Program-made: the position numbers and the translations under genes
DNA from: Dickeya zeae NCPPB 2538
GTDB taxonomy: Bacteria; Pseudomonadota; Gammaproteobacteria; Enterobacterales; Enterobacteriaceae
Direction of reading: 5' to 3'
Assembly (NCBI RefSeq): GCF_000406165.1
Contig: NZ_CM001977.1
Span: 1 to 64,000, forward strand
Length of the DNA stretch: 64,000 bases
The notes under the pieces: model-generated
What the model saw: only the letters and a program-made list of their open reading frames with translations
Told to the model about the DNA's origin: nothing
Databases searched by the model: none
In this document: positions 26,573-35,109 of the stretch, one piece after another
Layout: every line of letters begins with the position of its first letter
How positions within the stretch are numbered: the stretch's first letter is position 1

Positions 26573-27220
26573 GCGTTTCTCCTCAGGTTTTATCAGGTTC
26601 TCATGATGCTGTTTTCATCAGAATACGCGGGATGGGGAGAAAAGCGGTATGACTATTTTAGCCTGATGGTGTTGTCGTCCTCGCCGCCATGCCAGCGGTG
26701 AAAACCGTGGTGATAGGGAAAAATGATATTAAAATGTTAATTAACGGTTTGCAAAAAACGCATTTTGTTATAAGAATAATAACAATAGGATTATTTCAGA
26801 GAAAAGGTCGCGATGATGGTGTTTATCACCCGTCATGGCATTAGTTTTTTCAAAAATAGATTTTCCAAAAGAATAAATTATTTCAAACTGAATTAATTCC
26901 GGATGATGATTTTCGTGACACATCTGTTGAGAATTATCCTCTGCAAAGAGGTGTTTTATTTTTTACTGCCTGTTACCTCAGGTGTTTTCTTCGGTGACGA
27001 GTACAACAGGGAAAAGGAATATCAAGGTGATGTATCATCTGTCTGATATCGTTATTTCTTTTTATGAGAAGAGGCGTTTATCTTTTCATGTTAGTCGAAT
27101 GTTTATTGCTGGCTGACATGATGCAGTTATTCCCAGGTTAGTCTTCTCTGTGATGGAAATAATGGTTCGCAGCCTGATGTGGTGTTGTATCTCTATAAAT
27201 ACGGTAAACACGGAGGCAAT
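26573..27220. promoter_or_regulatory. Long AT-rich intergenic region before the KamA operon
   Basis: 648 bases between divergent genes, with no convincing ORF. At 26765-26785 there is a perfect inverted repeat, TTGTTAT / ATAACAA around a 7-base spacer, a candidate operator. The rest is strongly AT-rich, especially 26730-26900, unlike the flanking genes, and may bind H-NS or hold the operon promoter. I found no recognisable riboswitch. Confidence 0.5.
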
Positions 27221-28381
27221 ATGGATATATCGGTAACCGAACTGGCGTTATTCCCGGCAGAAGGGCGTTCCGGGTGGACAGACTGGCGTTGGCAGCAGAA
27301 AAATGCCATTCGTGATGAACCCGCATTACGGGCAGCGTGTGGCGGCTGGAGTGATGAGATCGCGCAGCGTATTACCCATAATCTTGCCAGCCGTAAGATG
27401 CAGATCACGCCGTATTATGCCAACCTGATAAAAGAAGCCGGGTATAAGAATATTATCGACAATCCGCTGTGGCGCCAGGTAGTGCCGTTTTGGCTCGATG
27501 ATGGCGCGACCGGTTATGACGGTGAATCAGAAAACTGGGAGCTGTCGCATGAAATGAAAACGCCGATTTGTCAGCATAAATATGACAATCGGGTCATTCT
27601 GCGGATGGTCAACACCTGTAATTCCTACTGCCAGTTCTGCTTTGAAGCACTGCGGACGTTAAAGGTCGATTCGGAAAAAGAAAATGCCGGAAGAAAAGCC
27701 TTTCAGGATTCACTGAATTATATCCGCGATACGCCAGGCGTAGAAGAGGTCATTCTCAGTGGCGGCGATCCGATGATGCTGACGGACGCGAAACTGGATG
27801 AATGCCTGGGGGCAATCCGTAATATCCGTGATTCTCTGTTAATCCGTATTCATTCCCGCTCGTTGACCTTTAATCCTTATCGTATTACCGACACGTTACT
27901 GGATATTCTGCGTCGTCATCGCGTCAATGCCTTTGGGGTACATGTGTGCCATCCGCTGGAATTAAGCGATGCCTTTCGTGATGCGGTAAAACGTATTCAG
28001 CAGGTTGTACCGATTGTGTTTTCCAATATGCCGCTACTGCGTGGCGTCAATGACAACGAAGACACGCTCAGGCAGTTGTTTATTGAATTATATCGTATGG
28101 GGGTGAAGCCCTATTATTTATATCATTTCATGCCTTTTTCTCCGGGTGCCTCGGAATATAAAGCATCGATCCGCGACGCGATTGCCATCATGAACCGGTT
28201 GAAACGTCGGGTATCCAATATTGCCTTGCCGGAATATGTGCTGCCCCATGCGAAAGGGAAGTTCACCGTCCCATTGCTGAACAGTGCGCAAGACATGCCG
28301 CAGTTTGAAGACATCGATGGCGAGCGCTTTTACCGTTTCACCAACTGGCAGGGCGATGTTTGTCGCTGGCAGGACAGTTAA
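27221..28381 (+). CDS. KamA-family radical SAM aminomutase
   Basis: A 386-residue enzyme of the lysine 2,3-aminomutase (KamA) family. The radical SAM cluster motif is C133-x3-C137-x2-C140 (CNSYCQFC), followed by SGGDPMML and the HSRSLTFNPYRIT segment. The C-terminal PLP-lysine region reads PHAKGKF instead of the usual PGGGGK. The two aspartates that hold the substrate epsilon-amino group in clostridial lysine aminomutase appear replaced (YYLYHFMP instead of YYLYQCD; YVLPH instead of VVDAP), so the substrate may not be lysine. I chose the ATG at 27221 behind CGGAGG. It leads an operon with an ATP-grasp ligase, a dioxygenase and an exporter. Confidence 0.85.
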   Translation: MDISVTELALFPAEGRSGWTDWRWQQKNAIRDEPALRAACGGWSDEIAQRITHNLASRKMQITPYYANLIKEAGYKNIIDNPLWRQVVPFWLDDGATGYDGESENWELSHEMKTPICQHKYDNRVILRMVNTCNSYCQFCFEALRTLKVDSEKENAGRKAFQDSLNYIRDTPGVEEVILSGGDPMMLTDAKLDECLGAIRNIRDSLLIRIHSRSLTFNPYRITDTLLDILRRHRVNAFGVHVCHPLELSDAFRDAVKRIQQVVPIVFSNMPLLRGVNDNEDTLRQLFIELYRMGVKPYYLYHFMPFSPGASEYKASIRDAIAIMNRLKRRVSNIALPEYVLPHAKGKFTVPLLNSAQDMPQFEDIDGERFYRFTNWQGDVCRWQDS

Positions 28382-28414
28382 ACGGCACACGTGGCGACAC
28401 AAGGAGAAAAAGGT

Positions 28415-29821
28415 ATGAAACCCGAAGCCATCTTATTTGTGGATGTGAATGATACCGCGGTGCCGGTCTATACCTACCGTGAGCCGCACTTTGCGGCAGC
28501 GCGCCGTCGGGGGCTGTTGTGCCTGACGGCGGCATGGACCGGCCACCGGCAGCGACAGCGGCTGGAAGCAGACAGCGATGACGTGTTCTGGCTGCCGACG
28601 CTGTCGGTGGCTTCGCTGGATGCGCTGCTGCAACAACTGGCGGAGCGTTATCAGGTGCGGGCAGTCTTGTGCCATGCCGGGCACGCCTCGCCGCTTGGGC
28701 AGATGGGGTGTCTGGTGGCGGAGCTGTGCCAGCGTCATGGCCTGGTTTACAGCACGGCACAAGCGGTGGAGCAGTGTAATAACAAGTTCCTGATGCGACA
28801 GGCGCTGGAGCGGGCTGGTGTCCGGTCGGTGGCGTACGCGCTGTGCCACGATGAAGCGGAATTACAGCGTGAAGCCGAGCGGGTGGGCTACCCGCTGATT
28901 GCGAAACCGCCCTACGGGGCGGCTTCTGCGTTTATTCGTAAATGCGTCGACTGGCCGCAGTTGCAGGCGTACTACCACCAGTTTATCGAACAGTATGATC
29001 GGGCCTCGGTAGCCAGTTTTTACGGTGAATCGTGCCGTTTTACCGACCTTGACGGACATTCACACCACTATGTGCCAGGCCGTTCCGTGCTGCTGGAATC
29101 CTATATTGACGGCATTGAAGGGAGTGTGGAGTGCGTGGCGACATCGCAGGCGGTTTTCCCGGTGCTGATCAACGAAAAACTGTTACTGACCACGCAGGGC
29201 ACGACCGTGCTGGAAAATCTACTGATTACACCGCCGGTGGCTTTCTCTGAACGTCAGCAACAGCTGATTCGGGACTATGCCATTGCCTGTTTGCAGGCGT
29301 TGGGGCTGACCTACGCGGTGGCGCACGTCGAATTCCGGATGACGGCGTCAGGGCCGGTGGTTATCGAGGTCAACCCGCGTCTGGGTGGGCTGTACGTGAA
29401 CGCGGCGTTTCAGGATATCGCCGGGCTGGACCCGTACGATCTGTATCTGTCTTTATTACTGGCGGATAACGGGATAGAGACATCGCTACAGATGGCCTGT
29501 GAGCGGGTTTCCAGCAACGCACAGCACTATTCCATGTTTGCGATTTATCCTCCCACCAGCGGCTATTTCAACGGTTTTCACGGCCTGTCGTGGGTGGAGC
29601 GTCACCCGGCGGTGCTGGCGTTTGGCCATTATCCGGTGGGGCATTACGTGGATGCGGATATCGAAGAACATTACCTGTTCAAAGGGTGGGCTCGGGTTGC
29701 ATCAGCACAGGATGCGCAGGCGTTGTACGAGACGCTGCAACATCATCTTCGTCCGATGATAGGCCCAACACCGAGTGACATCGACAGCGGCGTGTCCTCT
29801 GCCATCGACGCTGTGCGCTAA
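28415..29821 (+). CDS. ATP-grasp ligase (carboxylate-amine ligase type)
   Basis: A 468-residue enzyme with the ATP-grasp fold. ATP-binding lysines are likely K124 (CNNKFLMRQALERAGV) and K164 (YPLIAKPPYGAAS); magnesium ligands are E306, E318 and N320 in VVIEVNPRLGG. This motif set is that of the carnosine synthase/BacD-like dipeptide ligases, which join an amino acid carboxylate to an amine through an acylphosphate. A C-terminal domain of about 110 residues follows. The start at 28415 fits the AAGGAG site; an upstream in-frame GTG at 28391 would put that site inside the gene. It probably condenses the KamA product with another amino acid. Confidence 0.85.
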   Translation: MKPEAILFVDVNDTAVPVYTYREPHFAAARRRGLLCLTAAWTGHRQRQRLEADSDDVFWLPTLSVASLDALLQQLAERYQVRAVLCHAGHASPLGQMGCLVAELCQRHGLVYSTAQAVEQCNNKFLMRQALERAGVRSVAYALCHDEAELQREAERVGYPLIAKPPYGAASAFIRKCVDWPQLQAYYHQFIEQYDRASVASFYGESCRFTDLDGHSHHYVPGRSVLLESYIDGIEGSVECVATSQAVFPVLINEKLLLTTQGTTVLENLLITPPVAFSERQQQLIRDYAIACLQALGLTYAVAHVEFRMTASGPVVIEVNPRLGGLYVNAAFQDIAGLDPYDLYLSLLLADNGIETSLQMACERVSSNAQHYSMFAIYPPTSGYFNGFHGLSWVERHPAVLAFGHYPVGHYVDADIEEHYLFKGWARVASAQDAQALYETLQHHLRPMIGPTPSDIDSGVSSAIDAVR

Positions 29822-29836
29822 ATCAGGAAACCCACC

Positions 29837-30565
29837 ATGAATACAAACAGGTTTAATGCAGATGGCATTACCGAGCAACTCAAGCGGCAGGGGTATTGTC
29901 ATCTTCACGCCAGCCAGGAGTGGATTGCCGTAGATCTGGAGGAAGAACAGAGCTTCAAAGCCTACTGGGATAATTTGGTCGAGGATGAAAATTTTAAAAG
30001 TTATACCCGCCGCGAACGACGAATCCTGCGGTTTTTCTGCCATCCTGACCGCTCGCTGCAACTAAACGCCGATGCGGATTATTGCTCTACGGTGACTTAC
30101 AACATTGATTACAAACCGGGGCCAAACCGCCTGCAGTATGCCGAAGACGGGTTTATCCGCCATCCGTTACTACAACGCATCGTGGTGACGGATATGGCGA
30201 TGATACGCCCGTGGATGGCCGCCGAACGGTCGTATGCTATCGACATCCATCAGTTCCGGGTCAGGGCGGAAAAAGGCAACAGCAGCCCGACCACGTCCGG
30301 CATCCATCAGGATGGGATGGCGTGGATCTGTATGCACTTTATCCAGAGTGAAGGGACGCAGCCGGTGGTGTCCGAAATTTTCACCTCCGCCGAGGACCAT
30401 GATCCGCCATTGCTGGCAACGGCAATGAGCCAGTTCCTGGAGACCCTGATTGTGGATGATAAAAAGTTATATCACCGTGCCGGACCGGTTTGCCCGGTCG
30501 CAGAGGCGACGTCCGCTTACCGGGATTTGTTGCTGGTGACGTTTCGGCCGATGCAGGAAGGCTAG
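29837..30565 (+). CDS. 2-oxoglutarate/Fe(II) dioxygenase (PF10014 type)
   Basis: A 242-residue protein matching the 2OG-Fe dioxygenase family that includes free amino-acid hydroxylases such as isoleucine dioxygenase. The iron ligands are likely H157 and D159 (SGIHQDG) and H213 (LYHRAGPV); the 2OG-binding arginine is probably R229 or R237 (SAYRDLLLVTFRPM). It starts 15 bases after the ATP-grasp gene. By context it hydroxylates the beta-amino acid, its partner or the ligated product. The real substrate cannot be read from sequence. Confidence 0.85.
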   Translation: MNTNRFNADGITEQLKRQGYCHLHASQEWIAVDLEEEQSFKAYWDNLVEDENFKSYTRRERRILRFFCHPDRSLQLNADADYCSTVTYNIDYKPGPNRLQYAEDGFIRHPLLQRIVVTDMAMIRPWMAAERSYAIDIHQFRVRAEKGNSSPTTSGIHQDGMAWICMHFIQSEGTQPVVSEIFTSAEDHDPPLLATAMSQFLETLIVDDKKLYHRAGPVCPVAEATSAYRDLLLVTFRPMQEG

Positions 30566-30572
30566 CGGACGA

Positions 30573-30644
30573 TACAGCAGGTAATACAGCAGGCAATAAA
30601 ACAGACAGTACAACAGGGAACATCACAGGGAAAACAAAGGGTAA
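30573..30644 (+). repeat. Six degenerate 12-base tandem repeats before the MFS gene
   Basis: The stretch splits into six 12-base units: TACAGCAGGTAA, TACAGCAGGCAA, TAAAACAGACAG, TACAACAGGGAA, CATCACAGGGAA, AACAAAGGGTAA. It fills nearly the whole gap between the dioxygenase stop and the transporter start. The last unit supplies the AAAGGG ribosome-binding site, 8 bases from the ATG, so unit number or decay could affect translation. It is a purine/A-rich leader with no stem. Confidence 0.7.
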
Positions 30645-30650
30645 TCCGTC

Positions 30651-31916
30651 ATGGCTGAGCATCATGAGAGTGACATCGGGCAATCCCGGCGTAACGCCGG
30701 GTTGATCATCGCGGCGCGTTTTATTTCCGACTTTGGTGCCTTTCTGAACATGGTGGCGTTGTCCACCTACGTGTATCTGCTGAGCAACAGTGTGGTAAAC
30801 GTCAGCATTTTTCTGGCTTGTCGGGTGGCCGGTGGATTATTGGCAAGTCTTGTGGGTACGCCGTTTTTCCGGCGTTTTCAGGGGCGTTCGTCGCTGGTGG
30901 GGTTTGACCTGCTGCGAGCGGCGTTGCTTTCGCTATTGCTGGTGTTGCCGCCCGCGTGGCAATTGCCGTTATTACCGGTGATCGCGCTCGGGGTCGGGGT
31001 GGGGAATGCCATGTTTGCGATTGGGCTGAACAGCCAGTTGCCCTACTGGGTGGAACCCAGCCTGCGGCTGACCACCAATGCCTGGCTGACCTCGGTGGCA
31101 GCCAGTGGCGCGGTATTAGGCAGTCTGGTGTCGGGCCTGTTGGTCGCCGGTTTCGGCTACCCGGTGGTCTTTATGCTGAATGTCGCCACTTATCTGGCCG
31201 CCGCGCTGTTGATTCTGCCGTTGCGCATGGTTGAAAAACCACAGCCCCGGGCGAGCCAGCGCGATCGGTTCAGCGAATGGCGGCAACTGCGTGAAGGGTT
31301 GCGTGGCGCACCGATGCTGGCAGGCATGCTGATCGTCAGTATGGCGGATACGCTTGGCAGTGCGGCGCATAACGTGGGCTTTCCGGTCTTGTCCGCGTTG
31401 ATCTCGCCCGACAGTGCCAGTAAGACCATGGGCCTGATGCTGGCATTGTGGGCGGTGGGTAAATTCGCAGGGGCGCGGGGGAGCGGCGTTTTGCTCCGGC
31501 AAGGGCAGCAGCGGACAATGGAACGGGCCTTTTTTATCGGGGTAGCGTTGATGTCCACCGGTTTTATTCTGACCTTTCAGCAAACCGGGCTGGCGTGGCT
31601 GTTGGTGTTTGTGGTGTGGGCGGGTATTGGCGACGGCGTGGCGGAAGTTAGCCTGATTTCCCGTGCGCAAAGCGAGCCGGAATCCCTGCGGTTACCTATA
31701 TTCAGCCTGCTGACGTTGATGCAGATGACCGGGTTCGGTATCGGCATGCTGCTGGTGGCACCATTCTATGTCTGGTGGACGCCTGCGGCGGTAATTGTGC
31801 TGTTCCACGGTTTGCCGCTGACCATGTTGCTGGTGGTGCAAGTTTGGGTCTACCGCTATGGTCAGCGTACTCGGCTTGCCAACGGCGGTGATGTGGCGAA
31901 ACAACGCGATGCGTAA
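30651..31916 (+). CDS. MFS exporter of the KamA operon
   Basis: A 421-residue major facilitator with about 12 membrane segments (IIAARFISDFGAFLNMVALSTYVYLL, then VNVSIFLACRVAGGLLASLVGTPFFRRFQGRSSLVGFDLLRA), of the DHA3/EntS-like type that often exports siderophores, peptides and drugs. It closes the four-gene operon, so it is the likely exporter or self-resistance pump for the product. It ends convergent with a formyl-CoA transferase-like gene, 62 bases away. Confidence 0.88.
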   Translation: MAEHHESDIGQSRRNAGLIIAARFISDFGAFLNMVALSTYVYLLSNSVVNVSIFLACRVAGGLLASLVGTPFFRRFQGRSSLVGFDLLRAALLSLLLVLPPAWQLPLLPVIALGVGVGNAMFAIGLNSQLPYWVEPSLRLTTNAWLTSVAASGAVLGSLVSGLLVAGFGYPVVFMLNVATYLAAALLILPLRMVEKPQPRASQRDRFSEWRQLREGLRGAPMLAGMLIVSMADTLGSAAHNVGFPVLSALISPDSASKTMGLMLALWAVGKFAGARGSGVLLRQGQQRTMERAFFIGVALMSTGFILTFQQTGLAWLLVFVVWAGIGDGVAEVSLISRAQSEPESLRLPIFSLLTLMQMTGFGIGMLLVAPFYVWWTPAAVIVLFHGLPLTMLLVVQVWVYRYGQRTRLANGGDVAKQRDA

Positions 31917-31928
31917 TGGGAGCAGGGC

Positions 31929-31956
31929 CGGTGACAGACGCCATGTCGTGTCACCG
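31929..31956. terminator. Hairpin between convergent MFS and CoA-transferase genes
   Basis: An 8-bp stem CGGTGACA (31929-31936) and TGTCACCG (31949-31956) with a small inner GAC/GTC stem. There is no T-run on either side, so if it is a terminator it is a weak or bidirectional one. Confidence 0.5.
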
Positions 31957-31978
31957 ACGGTATCCCTAAGAGGCGCTA

Positions 31979-33226
31979 TCAAATGACCTGCCTGTCGCGC
32001 AGGGCGGCTAACGCCTCGCGGTCATACCCCAGCTCGCTCAGCACCTCGTCGGTATGCTCGCCGTGTAACGGCGAGCGGGTAATATCCACCGGGCTGTCGG
32101 ACATTTTTATCGGCATGCCGACGGTGGTGTACCTGCCACGCGTTGGGTGATCAACATCGACGATGGTTCCGCTGGCACGCAGGGCGTCATCTCTGGCTAT
32201 CTCCTGCATTGAAAGCACCGGGCCGCACGGAATGTCATAGTGGTTGAGGATTTCCATCACCTCAAATTTGTTTCGGGTCATCGTCCACTGTTCGATGCGC
32301 TGGAAGATGGCGTTGAGTCGTGGCAGGCGGGCTGCGGGAGTATTGAAACGCGTGTCCGCTATCCAGCCGGGCTCACCGATCAGGTTACATATCGCCGGCC
32401 AGACCGCCGCCTGGGCGATGAAATACAGGTAGGCGTTAGGGTCGGTTTCCCACCCCTTGCATTTGAGGATCGACCCCGGCTGGCCGCCGCCTGACGCGTT
32501 ACCGGCGCGTGGTACGGCTTCACCAAAGTGACCATCCGGGAATTGCGGGTACTCTTCCAGCACGCCGGTGCGCTCCAGCCTTTGCTGGTCACGCAGTTTG
32601 ACCCGGCACAGATTGAGCACCGCGTCTTGCATCGATACCGAGACTTTTTGCCCGCGACCGGTGGTGTGACGCTGGAAAAGCGCGCTGACAATCCCCAATG
32701 CCAGGTGCAAACCGGAACCTGAGTCGCCTATCTGTGCGCCGGTCACAATCGGCAGACCATTATCGAAACCGGTGGTTGATGCGGCACCGCCAACACATTG
32801 CGCCACATTCTCGTAGGATTTGCAGTCCTCGTAACGGCCAGGGCCGAAGCCTTTGACCGAGGCGAGAATCAGCCGCGGATTGACGGCATGGATGTGCTCC
32901 CAGGTCAGACCCATGCGATCCAGCGCGCCGGGTGCAAAATTCTCCACCAGTACGTCACAGCGTTGGATCAGGCTATCGACGATTTGCAGGCCTTCGGGTG
33001 TTTTGGTGTTGAGTGTCACGGCGCGTTTATTGTGATTTAGCATGGTGAAATACAAACTGTCGACGCCGGGAATGTCGCGTAATTGCTTGCGTGTTGCATC
33101 ACCCTCGCCGACACGCTCTATCTTGATAACGTCTGCGCCCATCCAGGCCAGCAATTGGGTACAGCTTGGGCCAGATTGCACATGGGTAAAATCGATAATT
33201 TTGATCCCGTCGAGTGCTTTGCTCAT
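31979..33226 (-). CDS. CaiB/BaiF CoA-transferase, second formyl-CoA transferase-like
   Basis: A 415-residue class III CoA-transferase closely related to formyl-CoA:oxalate CoA-transferase (Frc, 416 aa in E. coli). It has the catalytic Asp in GAQIGDSGSGLHLA and the ILKCKGWETDPNAY core. The glycine loop reads SGGGQPGS where the upstream paralogue and E. coli have GGGGQPGW, which may alter the active-site lid or acceptor choice. It is last in the oxalate cluster, 88 bases after the PAS gene, with a GCCCTGA/TCAGGGC hairpin in the gap. It could be an isoenzyme or use another dicarboxylate. Confidence 0.85.
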   Translation of the reverse strand: MSKALDGIKIIDFTHVQSGPSCTQLLAWMGADVIKIERVGEGDATRKQLRDIPGVDSLYFTMLNHNKRAVTLNTKTPEGLQIVDSLIQRCDVLVENFAPGALDRMGLTWEHIHAVNPRLILASVKGFGPGRYEDCKSYENVAQCVGGAASTTGFDNGLPIVTGAQIGDSGSGLHLALGIVSALFQRHTTGRGQKVSVSMQDAVLNLCRVKLRDQQRLERTGVLEEYPQFPDGHFGEAVPRAGNASGGGQPGSILKCKGWETDPNAYLYFIAQAAVWPAICNLIGEPGWIADTRFNTPAARLPRLNAIFQRIEQWTMTRNKFEVMEILNHYDIPCGPVLSMQEIARDDALRASGTIVDVDHPTRGRYTTVGMPIKMSDSPVDITRSPLHGEHTDEVLSELGYDREALAALRDRQVI

Positions 33227-33314
33227 GAAAATTCTCCTTGGTTTTCTTCACCTCTGTCACTGTTCTTTGGGGCGGTGTGCCCTGAACCTCTGTGGTGACG
33301 GTCAGGGCGTGTCA

Positions 33315-33797
33315 TTAGCCGTCTGATGAGGACGGTGGCGTAGCCCGTTGTTCTGCCTCAGCCAGGCGTTGGCGCCAGGCGCGTTCTTCATTAAAGCGTG
33401 CCGTATCGTCGCGGATGATGGCGACGATGGAGACAGGCTGCCCGCCTTGCGCGGGTAACAGGGCTACGGTGAAGGCGATGGAAATGGTCTTGCCATCGCG
33501 TGTCAGGGCCGGTACGCGAAGCAGCGAGGTGCCGTACCGGGTGAGGCCGCTTTGCATGGTCTGGTGATAGCCGGACCAGTGCCGCTGGCGTTGGCGTTCA
33601 GGAATGATGATGTCGAGCGAGGCACCTAGTGCCTCGCTCTGGGTGTAGCCGAACAGACGTTCGGCTGCAGGGTTCCAGGCGGTGATAAGACCGTCGGCAT
33701 CGCAAATAACCACGGCATCTCCCAACACAGTCAGGAACTGCTGTAGTGTGGGCTGCTGTAATGTGAGCGTCATGGGTGTGAGTGCCATCGTGCTCAC
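33315..33797 (-). CDS. PAS-domain-only protein in the oxalate cluster
   Basis: A 160-residue soluble protein whose residues about 17-140 form one PAS domain (QFLTVLGDAVVICDADGLITAWNPAAERLFGYTQSEALG ... TRDGKTISIAFTVALLP ... IVAIIRDDTARFNEERAWR), with a short C-terminal helix and no output domain. The GTG at 33797 overlaps the frc stop (GTGA), giving coupled translation; an ATG at 33788 is an alternative. It has no helix-turn-helix, kinase or GGDEF part. It may sense redox state, a cofactor or a ligand for a partner protein, but that is inference. Confidence 0.8.
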   Translation of the reverse strand: MSTMALTPMTLTLQQPTLQQFLTVLGDAVVICDADGLITAWNPAAERLFGYTQSEALGASLDIIIPERQRQRHWSGYHQTMQSGLTRYGTSLLRVPALTRDGKTISIAFTVALLPAQGGQPVSIVAIIRDDTARFNEERAWRQRLAEAEQRATPPSSSDG

Positions 33798-35071
33798 ACC
33801 GCTTTGGCTGCATGAATCAGCGCAATCTGCTCTGGCGAGTAGCCCAGTTCCACCAGTACATCGTCGGTGTGTTCGCCGAGCAGCGGTGAGGCGGTAATCT
33901 CCGGTTTGAGCAACGAGAACTTGATAGGGCAGCCGACGGTCCAGTAGCTGCCACGTACTTTGTGCGGTACTTCGACGATAGAACCGCTCTTACGCAGCGA
34001 CTCGTCGTGCAGCAGCTCTTTCATCGACATCACCGGCGCACAGGGGATGCCGAACTTACCGAAGTATTCCACCGCGTCGAATTTGTTTTTGTCGGTTCTC
34101 AGAATGAAACTCTCGATGGCACCGAAAATATCCATGATGTGCGGCTGGCGGGCTTTGGGCGTGGTATAGGCCGGGTTGTCGCGCCATTCCGGGCGTTCTA
34201 TCGCATCGCAAATTGGCGTCCAGACCAGGTCTTGTACCGTGAAGTAGATGTAGGCGTTAGGGTCGGTCTCCCAGCCTTTGCACTTGAGGATCCAACCGGG
34301 CTGGCCGCCGCCACCGGCGTTACCGCCACGCGGTACCACATCGGAGAACGGTTCATGCGGATATTGCGGGTACTCTTCCAGATAGCCGACCTTATCCAGA
34401 CGCAACTGGTCGCGCATTTTGACGCGGCAGAGGTTGAGCACGGCGTCCTGCATGGCGCAGGCTACTTTCTGCCCCTTGCCGGTTTTTTGGCGGCCGATAT
34501 ACGCGGTCAGAATACCGATGGCCAAATGCATACCGGTATTGCTGTCGCCCAGCGCCGCGGCTGAAATGGTCGGTACAGCATTGTCCCCCTTCCACCAGCC
34601 AGTGGTGGATGCGGCCCCACCGGCGCATTGCGCCACGTTTTCATAGGCTCGCAGGTGCTCGTAGTGGTGGCCTTCGCTGAAGCCTTTGACAGACGCCAGG
34701 ATCATGCGAGGGTTCAGTTCCTGAATGTGCTCCCAGGTAAACCCCATGCGGTCCAGCGCGCCGGGGCCGAAGTTTTCCACCATCACGTCGGATTCTTTGA
34801 TAAGCCGGGTCAGCACTTCCTTGCCCTCGGGCTTTTTGGTATCCAGGGTCAGTGAGCGCTTGTTGCTGTTGAGCATGGTGAAATACAGCGCGTCTGCATC
34901 CGGGATGTCGCGTAATTGGTTACGGGTGATATCGCCTGAACCCGGACGTTCGATTTTGATGACATCGGCACCGAACCACGCCAGCATTTGTGTGCAGGCC
35001 GGGCCTGCCTGTACGTGGGTGAAGTCGATGATTTTGACGCCAGCCAACGGCAGATCTTTGTTGTTATTCAT
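33794..35071 (-). CDS. frc: Formyl-CoA:oxalate CoA-transferase
   Basis: Moves CoA from formyl-CoA to oxalate, giving oxalyl-CoA for the decarboxylase. The 425-residue protein is very close to E. coli Frc: IIDFTHVQAGPACTQMLAWFGADVIKIERPG, the catalytic Asp in SAAALGDSNTGMHLA, the GGGGQPGWILKCKGWETDPNAYIYF loop and core, and IPCAPVMSMKELL. It lies directly downstream of oxc on the same strand, matching its metabolic partner. Confidence 0.94.
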   Translation of the reverse strand: MNNNKDLPLAGVKIIDFTHVQAGPACTQMLAWFGADVIKIERPGSGDITRNQLRDIPDADALYFTMLNSNKRSLTLDTKKPEGKEVLTRLIKESDVMVENFGPGALDRMGFTWEHIQELNPRMILASVKGFSEGHHYEHLRAYENVAQCAGGAASTTGWWKGDNAVPTISAAALGDSNTGMHLAIGILTAYIGRQKTGKGQKVACAMQDAVLNLCRVKMRDQLRLDKVGYLEEYPQYPHEPFSDVVPRGGNAGGGGQPGWILKCKGWETDPNAYIYFTVQDLVWTPICDAIERPEWRDNPAYTTPKARQPHIMDIFGAIESFILRTDKNKFDAVEYFGKFGIPCAPVMSMKELLHDESLRKSGSIVEVPHKVRGSYWTVGCPIKFSLLKPEITASPLLGEHTDDVLVELGYSPEQIALIHAAKAV

Positions 35072-35109
35072 AGCACTATCTCCAGTTTATGTACGAATGA
35101 CCAAAGCGA

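Noticed and set aside
27221..28381. EpmB (EF-P lysine aminomutase) as identity of the KamA protein
   Set aside because: EpmB normally lies near efp/epmA and has lysine-specific Asp residues; here the context is biosynthetic and those residues are not seen.
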